DNA of 64,000 nt from Nesterenkonia aurantiaca (GTDB taxonomy: Bacteria; Actinomycetota; Actinomycetes; Actinomycetales; Micrococcaceae), in contig NZ_SOAN01000004.1 of assembly GCF_004364585.1 (NCBI RefSeq), forward strand, positions 207,530 to 271,529, in the 5' to 3' direction. The position numbers were made by a program, and so were the translations under genes. Shown here piece after piece: positions 27,002-34,577 of the stretch. The notes under the pieces are model-generated. The model did no database searches, was not told where the DNA came from, and saw nothing but the letters and a program-made list of their open reading frames with translations. Positions within the stretch are counted from its first letter, which is position 1. Each line of letters starts with the position of its first letter.

Positions 27002-27505
27002 ATGCCCGTCCCTCCGCACACCGCCCGGCTCAGGTTCCGGGTCATGACCGACGCTGACCTCGATGGTATGGCCGCGCTGCTCGGCGACCCCGTGGTGATG
27101 CACTACTACGCCGCGCCGAAATCACGGGCGGAGGCTGCACAGTGGATCGAGCGGAACAAGCGCCGCTGCGCGGAGCACGGTTACGGCCTCTGGATCATCG
27201 AGACGCTCGACGGTGAGTTCCTCGGCGATTGTGGGCTGACCTGGCAGTCCGTGAACGGGACGCCCAAGCTCGAGGTCGGTTTCCGGGTGCGGGAGCAGCG
27301 GCAGAACCGTGGCTACGCTACCGAGGCCGCGATCGCCTGCCTGGAGTTCGCCCGCGAGCACACCGAGGAGACCGACCTGGTGGCGATCCTGCACCCGGAG
27401 AATCGCGCCTCGGAGCGAGTCGCCCAGAAGCTCGGCATGCACCGGGTGGCGGACGACCTCGCCGGGCCCATTCCTGTGCGCGCCGTGTACAGCATGCATC
27501 TATGA
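27002..27505 (+). CDS. GNAT family N-acetyltransferase
   Basis: 167 residues of the RimJ/RimL-like acetyltransferase subgroup: LRFRVMTDADLDGMAALLGDPVVMHYY at the start, the acetyl-CoA loop VREQRQNRGYATEAAIACLEF (in part: RQNRGYATEAAIACL), and NRASERVAQKLGMHRV near the end. The ATG at 27002 follows a TATTCT hexamer (26989-26994) by 7 bp, suggesting a leaderless transcript. It is divergent from the esterase. The acceptor could be an N-terminal amine of a protein or a small amine; this cannot be told from sequence. Confidence 0.88.
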   Translation: MPVPPHTARLRFRVMTDADLDGMAALLGDPVVMHYYAAPKSRAEAAQWIERNKRRCAEHGYGLWIIETLDGEFLGDCGLTWQSVNGTPKLEVGFRVREQRQNRGYATEAAIACLEFAREHTEETDLVAILHPENRASERVAQKLGMHRVADDLAGPIPVRAVYSMHL

Positions 27506-27590
27506 ACGGGTAGCCGAGAGCGGCGCGGATGTCCTCCCCGAGCGCGTCGGGGCAGCGCTGGCCAAGTCAGGTGCTTGCTAGTCTGAGCTC

Positions 27591-28721
27591 ATGCCAAGTC
27601 CTCGTTCTGCCCTCGTGGGCGCTGCCCTGTTGTTCTCGCTCACGGCCTGTGCCACCGGGGCACCGGAGGAAGACAACTTCCCCACCCTCAAGTTCAACGA
27701 GTCCTTGACCGCCGATGTCACGGCGGCGCAGCTGGAGGAATGGACGGTGCAGGACCAGCTGCCCGTGGCGCCGGCCCATGGCGGCGCCTTCGAGACGATG
27801 ACCAACGCCCTGCGTGCCGCCGATCCGGCGCCGGATGTGGTCATCTTCGGCGACTCCATGACTCAGCAGGGCCTCGATCCCACCGAACTGGGACATCTGC
27901 TCTCTGACGCGACCGGCGACGAGGTCTCCGTGTTCAACGGTGCGAGCAGCCGGGCTCGTTGGGGCATGAACCTGCTGCTCGCTCAATACGTGGTCAGTCT
28001 CGAGGATCCCCCCTCGGTGGCGCTGATGGGCATCTCGACCCGGGCGGCCGAGCGGGACGATTTCTACACCACAGAGGGCGCGAAGTCGCCGTTCTCATCG
28101 ATGGTGGAGGGATGCGACCGGCCCCACAGCGACTCCTGGGGCGACGCCGACGTCGCGAGGTGCGAGCGCGATCACGCTGACCCGTTGTTCCGGTTCCGCG
28201 CCGGCGGGGACCAGATCGCGCGGGCCCAGGACGGTGAGTCCGCGCAGACCAGCCTGCGGATCAAAGAGGGAAGCCGGCTTCGATCCGACGGCTTCATGAT
28301 CCACCCTGGCGTCAGCGCCGCAGAGGCCCAGGAGATCAGCGATACCCGGATGGAGAGAGGTTTCCCTGGGTTCCCAACGGTGCATGATGAAGCGGTCGCC
28401 GACTTCGGACGCGCCACGGAGCTGCTGCGCAGTCATGGCGTGACGGTCCTCGCCTTCGAGATTCCGTACACCCCGGTCCACCAGGCGAATCTGGAGGAGG
28501 CAGGACGAGACTATGACGCCCGCCGGCAGGATGCTGCCCAGGCCCTGACCGCCCCGCACGACGTTCAGCTGATCCCCGTGGATGAGTTCGGCGACTGGTG
28601 GGGGGACGGCGACAGCCGGGACGCCATACATCTCGCACCTCAGGGCGCGACCAAGTTCGCGCGCCAGCTCACTGAGACCCCGGGGTTCCTCGAAGAGGTT
28701 GAAGCGGGACTGGCTGACTGA
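27591..28721 (+). CDS. SGNH-fold lipoprotein
   Basis: 376 residues with a lipoprotein signal peptide ending LFSLTAC (lipid-anchored Cys20). The mature protein carries VVIFGDSMTQQ (nucleophile Ser89) and DSRDAIHLAP (Asp344, His347), the first and last blocks of SGNH/GDSL hydrolases. The arrangement, with a long insertion between the blocks, is reminiscent of AlgX/DltD-like surface acyl-transfer proteins. It would sit on the outer face of the membrane. No partner acyltransferase is adjacent; an OafA-like protein with its own SGNH domain lies about 4 kb upstream. Confidence 0.8.
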   Translation: MPSPRSALVGAALLFSLTACATGAPEEDNFPTLKFNESLTADVTAAQLEEWTVQDQLPVAPAHGGAFETMTNALRAADPAPDVVIFGDSMTQQGLDPTELGHLLSDATGDEVSVFNGASSRARWGMNLLLAQYVVSLEDPPSVALMGISTRAAERDDFYTTEGAKSPFSSMVEGCDRPHSDSWGDADVARCERDHADPLFRFRAGGDQIARAQDGESAQTSLRIKEGSRLRSDGFMIHPGVSAAEAQEISDTRMERGFPGFPTVHDEAVADFGRATELLRSHGVTVLAFEIPYTPVHQANLEEAGRDYDARRQDAAQALTAPHDVQLIPVDEFGDWWGDGDSRDAIHLAPQGATKFARQLTETPGFLEEVEAGLAD

Positions 28722-28743
28722 AGGATCAGTGCGCAGGGCGGAC

Positions 28744-28956
28744 CTAGCTGAGCGGCTCTGGAGACTCTCCAGGCGCGGCTGAGGCTCGCTGTGTGCGCTC
28801 CGCCGTCCAGCGCGAGAGCAGCACCGTCACGACCATCGCGATCCCGATGACTACCGCCCAGCGGAGAAGCATCGGCACATCGGTGGAGAGATCCATCGCG
28901 ATATTCACCGCAAGGGCCACGGCCGCGCTGCAGGCGACCACCACGTATTGACGCAT
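28744..28956 (-). CDS. Small two-helix membrane protein
   Basis: 70 residues with hydrophobic segments at about 4-21 (VVVACSAAVALAVNIAM) and 30-48 (LLRWAVVIGIAMVVTVLLS) and a hydrophilic C-terminal tail ending PGESPEPLS. The ATG at 28956 is chosen because the upstream in-frame sequence is not membrane-like. It is convergent with the SGNH lipoprotein gene and divergent from the NAD operon. The function is unknown. Confidence 0.6.
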   Translation of the reverse strand: MRQYVVVACSAAVALAVNIAMDLSTDVPMLLRWAVVIGIAMVVTVLLSRWTAERTQRASAAPGESPEPLS

Positions 28957-29035
28957 GAGCGCAATCGTTCCAGCCCCTGGCGGCGCTGTCGAGAGCCGAG
29001 ACGAACCTGTCAGCAGACAACGAGGCCCCTTCAGG

Positions 29036-29086
29036 TTGACGTGACCATATGAGCTGCACCATAGTGTCACTGTCACCTTAAGGAGG
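29036..29086 (+). promoter_or_regulatory. Promoter and candidate NdnR operator of the NAD operon
   Basis: TTGACG (29036-29041) and CATAGT (29060-29065) are 18 bp apart. The dyad AGTG-T-CACT and an adjacent GTCAC repeat (29063-29076) overlap the -10 and start region, a natural place for a repressor of the NrtR/NdnR family. The ribosome site AAGGAGG lies at 29080-29086, 7 bp before the ATG. The operator assignment is inferred from position. Confidence 0.45.
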
Positions 29087-29093
29087 CCGCACC

Positions 29094-29801
29094 ATGGCCG
29101 CGCCGTCGAACCTGCAGACCGAGCTCGCCGTGAGCACTGTGGTCTTCGCGCTGCGCCCGCACCCGGAGACCGGGGAGCTCACGCTCTGGCTGCCGTTGGT
29201 GCGCCGTATTCGTGAACCTTTCCTCGGCCAGTGGGCGCTCCCCGGCGGCCCCCTGGAACCCGAGCAGGACCTGGTCAGCTCGGCCCGGGCCACCCTGCTG
29301 GAGACCACCGGGCTGGCCCCACGGCACCTGGAACAGCTCTACGCCTTTGGCAATGTCGACCGCTCCCCCGCCAGCACCCGGGTGGTCTCCAACGTCTACT
29401 GGGCCCTGGTGCGCCAGGACGAGGACACCGACGCCGTGGAGGGCGAGAACCTGGAATGGTTCCCCGCCGATGACATCGCCGAGGAGGCCGGGGTGCTGGC
29501 CTTCGACCACGGCGTGATCCTGGCCTACGCGCTGGACCGGCTGCGCGCGAAGGTCGCCTACTCCCCCATCGCCCACGCCTTCCTGCCCGAGAAGTTCCCG
29601 CTCGCCGAGCTGCGCCGGGTCTATGAGGCGATCCTGAACCGGGCGCTGGATCCGTCAAACTTCCGCCGCCAGATCCTCGCGCAGGACACCGTGGAAGACA
29701 CCGGCGAGCGCATGACCGGCACCGCGCACCGCCCGCCGCGGCTCTACCGTTCCAACCCCCACCGCACCCGCTACACCCTCACCATCCAGGAGACACCATG
29801 A
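29094..29801 (+). CDS. ndnR: Nudix-type repressor of NAD synthesis (NrtR/NdnR family)
   Basis: 235 residues: an N-terminal Nudix fold (about 10-140) and a C-terminal winged helix (about 150-225, AHAFLPEKFPLAELRRVYEAILNRALDPSNFRRQIL, in part: FPLAELRRVYEAILNRALD). The Nudix box starts at Gly51 but two of its metal-binding glutamates are replaced (Thr67, Thr71; Glu70 kept), as in NrtR regulators that sense ADP-ribose or related nucleotides instead of hydrolysing them. It is the first gene of an operon with nadA, nadC and nadS, the same order as the ndnR operon of Corynebacterium glutamicum. Its stop overlaps the nadA ATG by 4 bp. Confidence 0.9.
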   Translation: MAAPSNLQTELAVSTVVFALRPHPETGELTLWLPLVRRIREPFLGQWALPGGPLEPEQDLVSSARATLLETTGLAPRHLEQLYAFGNVDRSPASTRVVSNVYWALVRQDEDTDAVEGENLEWFPADDIAEEAGVLAFDHGVILAYALDRLRAKVAYSPIAHAFLPEKFPLAELRRVYEAILNRALDPSNFRRQILAQDTVEDTGERMTGTAHRPPRLYRSNPHRTRYTLTIQETP

Positions 29802-31075
29802 CCGCCTCGGTCCATGACCTGATCAGCCTGACCCCGAAGGACAGCTGCAACACCAAGCTGGCCGCCGGGCCCTGGGACTTCGACAACGTGCCGGGCTATG
29901 GGCCCGGCTCCTCACAGGCCGACCGGCTCCCGGACCCGGTCTCGCGTCCCGGGCAGCTGCCCGAGCGCTACCAGCTGATGCCGGAGCCCGAGCTGCATGA
30001 GCGGATCCTCGCCGCGAAGGCGACGCTGGGTGAGGAGCTGGTCATCCTGGGCCACTTCTACCAGCGCGACGAGGTGGTCCAGCACGCCGATTTCGTCGGG
30101 GACTCCTTCCAGCTGGCCAATGCCGCGCTCAGCAAGCCCGAGGCCAAGACCATCGTCTTCTGCGGGGTCCACTTCATGGCGGAGACCGCCGACATCCTCT
30201 CCGCCCCTGAGCAGACGGTGATCCTGCCCAACCTCGCCGCCGGCTGCTCGATGGCCGACATGGCCGATGAGTCCTCGGTGGAGACCGCCTGGGAGGAGAT
30301 CTGCGAGACCTATGGTGTGGACCCGGAGAACACCACACCCGACGCCGCCGGCAAGGTCCCGATCATCCCGGTGACCTATATGAACTCCTCCGCCGCGCTG
30401 AAGGCCTTCTGCGGCCGCCACGGCGGGATCGTCTGCACCTCCTCCAACGCCGCGACCGTCCTGGAATGGGCCTTCGAGCGCGCACACCGAGTGCTGTTCT
30501 TCCCGGACCAGCACCTGGGCCGCAACACCGCCAAGGCCATGGGGGTGCCGCTGGAGCAGATGCCGCTGTGGAACCCGCGCAAGGCCCTCGGCGGGAACAC
30601 CGCGGAGCAGCTGCGCGAGGCCAAGGTGCTGCTCTGGCACGGCTTCTGCTCGGTGCACCGGCGGTTCACCGTGGACCAGATCACCGCGGCCCGCGCCGCG
30701 GACCCGAAGGTGAAGATCATCGTGCACCCTGAGTGCCCGATGGAGGTGGTCGACGCCGCCGACGCGGCAGGCTCCACCGACGCGATCCAGAAGTTCATCG
30801 CCGCCTCCGCTCCCGGGGACACCATCGGGATCGGCACCGAGATCAACATGGTCAACCGGCTCGCCGCACAGTTCCCGGACCGGACCATCTTCTGCCTGGA
30901 CCCGGTGATCTGCCCCTGCTCCACCATGTACCGGATCCACCCCGGCTACCTGGCCTGGGTGCTGGAGGAACTGGTCGCCGGACGGGTGAACAATCAGATC
31001 AGCGTCGAGCCCGAGGTCTCCGTGCCCGCGAAGATCGCGCTGGACCGGATGCTCGCCGCGAAGCCGAAAGCCTGA
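29798..31075 (+). CDS. nadA: Quinolinate synthase
   Basis: Condenses iminoaspartate with dihydroxyacetone phosphate to quinolinate using a 4Fe-4S cluster. The three conserved cysteine sites are visible: FCGVHFMAET, HPECPMEVVD and DPVICPCSTMYRI. The start of the catalytic domain reads VILGHFYQRDEVVQHADFVGDS. The length of 425 residues is usual for actinobacteria. The ATG overlaps the regulator's stop (ATGA). The partner enzyme L-aspartate oxidase (NadB) is not encoded in the window, so the iminoaspartate source must lie elsewhere. Confidence 0.97.
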   Translation: MTASVHDLISLTPKDSCNTKLAAGPWDFDNVPGYGPGSSQADRLPDPVSRPGQLPERYQLMPEPELHERILAAKATLGEELVILGHFYQRDEVVQHADFVGDSFQLANAALSKPEAKTIVFCGVHFMAETADILSAPEQTVILPNLAAGCSMADMADESSVETAWEEICETYGVDPENTTPDAAGKVPIIPVTYMNSSAALKAFCGRHGGIVCTSSNAATVLEWAFERAHRVLFFPDQHLGRNTAKAMGVPLEQMPLWNPRKALGGNTAEQLREAKVLLWHGFCSVHRRFTVDQITAARAADPKVKIIVHPECPMEVVDAADAAGSTDAIQKFIAASAPGDTIGIGTEINMVNRLAAQFPDRTIFCLDPVICPCSTMYRIHPGYLAWVLEELVAGRVNNQISVEPEVSVPAKIALDRMLAAKPKA

Positions 31076-31084
31076 AAGGACCCA

Positions 31085-31972
31085 GTGGACACCCAGCTCT
31101 CCACCCGCGAGATCGACGCGGTCATCACCCTGGCCCTGGCCGAAGACCTTCCGTTCGGGGACCTCACCAGCACCGCATTCGTCCCCGCCGACGCCACCGC
31201 GCGCGCCGAACTGGTGGCGCGGGAGCCCGGCATCCTGGCGGGCGGCGAGGTCTTCGCCCGCACCTTCGCCGCGCTGGATCCCGCCGTCCTCGTGCGTCTT
31301 CAGAACGACGACGGCGCACGGTTCGGCCCTGGGGATGTCCTGGCCACCGTGCAGGGCCCGGCACGGGCGATCTTCGGCGCCGAGCGGGTCGCGTTGAACC
31401 TGATCCAGCGTCTCTCCGGGGTGGCCACGCTGACGAGTCAGTATGTGGCGGCCGTCGCCGGCACCGGTGTGCGGGTCACCGATACCCGCAAGACCACGCC
31501 GGGGCTGCGCGCGCTGGAGCGCCACGCGGTGCGCTGCGGGGGCGGGCACAACCACCGATTCTCACTCTCCGACGCGGTGATGGCCAAGGACAACCACCTG
31601 GCCGTGCTGGGCGACTCCCCCGAGGCGCTGACCGAAGCGATCCTCACCGCCCGCGAGCGCCTGCCGCACACCACCCACATCGAAGTCGAGGTGGATCGGA
31701 TCGAACAGATCGCCCCGGTGCTCGCCGGCGGGGCCGACACCATCATGTTGGACAACTTCACCCTTGCAGACCTGCACCGCGGAGTGGCGCAGATCAACGG
31801 CGCCGCTCTGGTGGAGGCCTCCGGCGGGGTGACGCTGGAGAGCATCGCTGCGATCGCCGGCACCGGAGTGGACCTGATCAGCGTAGGGGCGCTCACCCAG
31901 GGCGCCCGTGCCCTGGACCTCGGGCTGGACATGGACGGTCTGATCGTAGGCGGGCCGGGAACCTCGGGCTGA
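31085..31972 (+). CDS. nadC: Nicotinate-nucleotide pyrophosphorylase (carboxylating)
   Basis: Converts quinolinate and PRPP to nicotinate mononucleotide and CO2. Motifs include DLTSTAFVPADATARAELVAREPG (in part: DLTSTAFVPADA), VTDTRKTTPGLRALERHAVRCGGG (in part: DTRKTTPGLRALER), AKDNHLA, and the C-terminal SGGVTLESIAAIAGTGVDLISVG (in part: SGGVTLESIAAIAGTG). The GTG at 31085 is 9 bp after the nadA stop. The length of 295 residues is normal. Its stop overlaps the nadS ATG (TGATG). Confidence 0.96.
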   Translation: MDTQLSTREIDAVITLALAEDLPFGDLTSTAFVPADATARAELVAREPGILAGGEVFARTFAALDPAVLVRLQNDDGARFGPGDVLATVQGPARAIFGAERVALNLIQRLSGVATLTSQYVAAVAGTGVRVTDTRKTTPGLRALERHAVRCGGGHNHRFSLSDAVMAKDNHLAVLGDSPEALTEAILTARERLPHTTHIEVEVDRIEQIAPVLAGGADTIMLDNFTLADLHRGVAQINGAALVEASGGVTLESIAAIAGTGVDLISVGALTQGARALDLGLDMDGLIVGGPGTSG

Positions 31973-33069
31973 TGCTCTACCTCGACGAGTCCGCCGCCTC
32001 GCCGGTCAAACGCGAGGTGCTGGAGGCCATGTGGCCGCACCTGACCGGTTATGCAAACCCCTCCAGCGTCCACGAACCAGGGGCCGCCGCGTCCCGAGCG
32101 CTGGAGGCCGCGCGCGCCGAGGTCGCCGGGCACCTGAACGCGCGACCGGCCGAGATCATCTTCACCTCCGGCGGTACCGAATCCGACAATGCGGCTATCA
32201 AGGGCATCGCGCTCGCCGACCCCCGGGGACGCCATGTGCTGGTCTCCGCGCTGGAGCATCCGGCCGTCAGCGAGTCTGCCGCCTGGCTGGGCCGGTTGGG
32301 CTATGAGGTGGAGACAGTTCCGGTGGACGCCGACGGCGTGGTCAGCCCCGCCGCGCTGGCCGCGAGGCTGCGCCCCGAGACGACGCTGGTCTCGGTTCAT
32401 TACGCGAACAACGAGGTCGGCACAGTCCAAGACGTCGCCGCACTGTCGGCCCTCTGCGCCGAACACCGAGTTCCCTTCCACACCGATGCGGTCCAGGCCG
32501 CCGGGACCCTGTCCCTGGACGTGCAAGCTCTCGGGGTCAGTGCGATGAGCCTGGCCGGGCACAAGCTCGGCACACCTAAGGGCACCGGCGTGCTCTACCT
32601 GCGCCGTCGGACGCCGTTCGAACCGCTGATCCACGGCGGCGGTCAGCAGCGGGACCTGCGTTCGGGCACCGAGAACGTGGCCGGAGCGGTTGGGATGGCG
32701 ACGGCGCTGCGACTGGCCGCAGAGACTGACGTGGCGGAGATCGCGCGACGTCGCGATGGGTTCATCGACGAGGTCCTCGCCCGGGTGCCCGGCGCGCAGC
32801 TGACCGGGCATCGCACCCGGCGGCTGGCCGGACACGCGTCCTTCGTGCTGCCCGGGCGCAGCGGAGAGTCGGTGCTGCTCGACCTGGAGCGGCAGGGAAT
32901 CTTCTGCTCCTCCGGCTCGGCCTGCGCCGCGGGCTCCAGTGAGCCGAGCCCCGCTTTGAAGGCCATGGGGTACTCGGAGGAGATCGCCCAGACGGCCGTG
33001 CGGTTCAGCTTCGGGGACTCCGTGACCGCCGAGGACCTGGCCCGCGCCGCAGCGGCGCTGCCGGGCTGA
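31972..33069 (+). CDS. nadS: Cysteine desulfurase-like protein of the NAD operon
   Basis: PLP enzyme of the NifS/IscS type, 365 residues. The PLP lysine is Lys198 (SLAGHKLGTPKG), the cofactor histidine region is HTDAVQAAG, and the active-site cysteine loop is FCSSGSACAAGSSEPS (Cys318). By its place directly after nadC, with a 1-bp overlap, it probably supplies sulfur for the NadA iron-sulfur cluster, as proposed for NadS of Corynebacterium. It is not part of a suf or isc cluster here. The start at 31972 is fixed by the overlap and by the family's usual beginning (YLDESAASPV). Confidence 0.92.
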   Translation: MLYLDESAASPVKREVLEAMWPHLTGYANPSSVHEPGAAASRALEAARAEVAGHLNARPAEIIFTSGGTESDNAAIKGIALADPRGRHVLVSALEHPAVSESAAWLGRLGYEVETVPVDADGVVSPAALAARLRPETTLVSVHYANNEVGTVQDVAALSALCAEHRVPFHTDAVQAAGTLSLDVQALGVSAMSLAGHKLGTPKGTGVLYLRRRTPFEPLIHGGGQQRDLRSGTENVAGAVGMATALRLAAETDVAEIARRRDGFIDEVLARVPGAQLTGHRTRRLAGHASFVLPGRSGESVLLDLERQGIFCSSGSACAAGSSEPSPALKAMGYSEEIAQTAVRFSFGDSVTAEDLARAAAALPG

Positions 33070-33175
33070 AGAGCCCCCCACGCAGGCGTAAGGTGATCAA
33101 GGGCCGACCTGCTGTCTCCACCGGCGGGCCTGCCAGATGTTTCCACCACTGACACTTTGATCTCCAGGAGTCACC

Positions 33176-34213
33176 ATGTACGTTCCCGCAGAAGACCGTT
33201 ACGAGAACGCGGAGTACCGCCGCGTGGGCCGCTCCGGGCTGGTGCTGCCGCCTCTCTCTCTGGGGCTCTGGCACAACTTCGGTGACGACTTCGCCCTGGA
33301 GAACCAGCGCGAGATCATCCACCTGGCCTTCGACCATGGGATCACCCACTTCGATCTGGCCAACAACTACGGGCCTCCCCCAGGCTCGGCGGAGATCAAC
33401 TTCGGACGGATCCTGCGCGAGGACTTCGCCGGGCTGCGCGATGAGCTGGTCATCTCCACCAAGGCCGGCTGGACCATGTGGCCCGGCCCCTATGGTGGCC
33501 CCTCCGGCAGCCGCAAGCACCTGCTGACCAGCCTGGACCAGTCACTGAGCCGCATGGGACTGGATTACGTGGACATCTTCTACTCCCACCGCCCCGACGC
33601 CGACACTCCCCTCGAGGAGACCATGTCCGCCCTGGACGCGGCGGTCCGTTCCGGCAAGGCGCTCTACGCCGGGATCTCCTCCTACTCGGCGGAAGACACC
33701 ATCAAGGCGGCCGCGATCTTGAAGGACCTCGGAACCCCGCTGCTGATCCACCAGCCCTCCTACTCGATGCTCAACCGCTGGATCGAGACCGAAGGCCTGC
33801 TCGACGCCGTCGAAGAGGTCGGGGCCGGGGTCATCGGCTTCAGTGCACTGGCCCAGGGCATGCTGACCGATAAGTATCTCGACGGGGTGCCCTCGGACTC
33901 CCGCGCAGCGACCAAGGGCTCGTTCCGCGATGACTTCCTGACCGAAGAGAACCTCGGACACATCCGCTCGCTCAACGAGATCGCTTCGAACCGCGGCCAG
34001 AGCCTGGCGCAGATGGCGCTGGCCTGGGCGCTGCGCGATGACCGCGTGAGCTCCCTGGTGATCGGCGCCAGCCGGCCCGAGCAGCTCAAGTCCAACCTGG
34101 CCGCGTTGGAGAAGCGCTCGTTCAGCACCGAAGAGCTGAAGGCGATCGATGAGCACGCCGTCGACGGCGGCATCGACATCTGGGGCTCGGCTCGGAAGAG
34201 CACGAAGGGCTGA
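33176..34213 (+). CDS. Aldo/keto reductase (YghZ/glyceraldehyde-3-phosphate reductase type)
   Basis: 345-residue NADPH-dependent TIM-barrel oxidoreductase: GRSGLVLPPLSLGLWHNFG, the catalytic Tyr in DLANNYGPPPGSAE, the lysine in ISTKAGW, DYVDIFYSHRPD, and the NADPH site VIGASRPEQLKSNL. The PPPGSAE and KAGWTMWPGPYG segments match the subgroup containing E. coli YghZ, active on L-glyceraldehyde 3-phosphate and other aldehydes. The ribosome site CAGGAG lies 5 bp before the ATG. A stable hairpin follows the stop. It may serve methylglyoxal or aldehyde detoxification. Confidence 0.92.
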   Translation: MYVPAEDRYENAEYRRVGRSGLVLPPLSLGLWHNFGDDFALENQREIIHLAFDHGITHFDLANNYGPPPGSAEINFGRILREDFAGLRDELVISTKAGWTMWPGPYGGPSGSRKHLLTSLDQSLSRMGLDYVDIFYSHRPDADTPLEETMSALDAAVRSGKALYAGISSYSAEDTIKAAAILKDLGTPLLIHQPSYSMLNRWIETEGLLDAVEEVGAGVIGFSALAQGMLTDKYLDGVPSDSRAATKGSFRDDFLTEENLGHIRSLNEIASNRGQSLAQMALAWALRDDRVSSLVIGASRPEQLKSNLAALEKRSFSTEELKAIDEHAVDGGIDIWGSARKSTKG

Positions 34214-34228
34214 TCGATCCGCAGGCAC

Positions 34229-34278
34229 GAGTCTGGTGGGTGGGGTGCAGATGCGTCCGCGTCCCACCCGCCAGACTC
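34229..34278 (+). terminator. Long hairpin after the aldo/keto reductase
   Basis: Arms 34229-34244 and 34263-34278 pair over 16 bp with one G-T pair and an 18-nt loop. It starts 16 bp after the stop codon. No U-tract follows, so it may stabilise the 3' end or act with Rho rather than as a classical intrinsic terminator. Confidence 0.5.
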
Positions 34279-34405
34279 TGCCGTTGCAGGTCACGCACCT
34301 GTTCTCGGACTCGATGCAGCACCGGGCGCTGAGCCCGATGCGCGCTTGAGCCGGATCATGCGGTAGACTTTCCTGGTGCTTCCGGCGAGTTTGCAGGAAG
34401 AATTT

Positions 34406-34482
34406 CGGGCTATAGCGCAGCTTGGTAGCGCGTCCGTCTGGGGGACGGAAGGTCGTGGGTTCAAATCCCGCTAGCCCGACCA
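34406..34482 (+). tRNA. tRNA-Pro (anticodon GGG)
   Basis: A 77-nt cloverleaf with encoded CCA. The acceptor stem is CGGGCTA with TAGCCCG, and the anticodon stem TCCGT / ACGGA closes the loop CTGGGGG with anticodon GGG, reading CCC and CCU. The T arm contains GTTCAAATC. The discriminator is A at 34479. A strong terminator follows within 4 bp. Confidence 0.96.
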
Positions 34483-34485
34483 CAT

Positions 34486-34532
34486 AAAGGGAAAGCCTCA
34501 AACCATCAGATGGTTTGAGGCTTTCCCTTTTT
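34486..34532. terminator. Strong terminator between tRNA-Pro and the convergent binding-protein gene
   Basis: An almost continuous 21-bp stem (AAAGGGAAAGCCTCAAACC and its complement) with a 3-nt loop is followed by a T-tract on the plus strand. The stem's A/T ends also give a short T run on the minus strand, so it could serve both tRNA-Pro and the convergent gene. Confidence 0.9.
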
Positions 34533-34577
34533 CACGCCCTCCCAGCTACGGGAGGCTAACGCCGCGACCGTTCAGGG

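Noticed and set aside
30733..31971. N-terminal extension of NadS over nadA and nadC
   Set aside because: The sequence is arginine/proline-rich shadow coding over two clear genes; NadS starts at the ATG overlapping the nadC stop.
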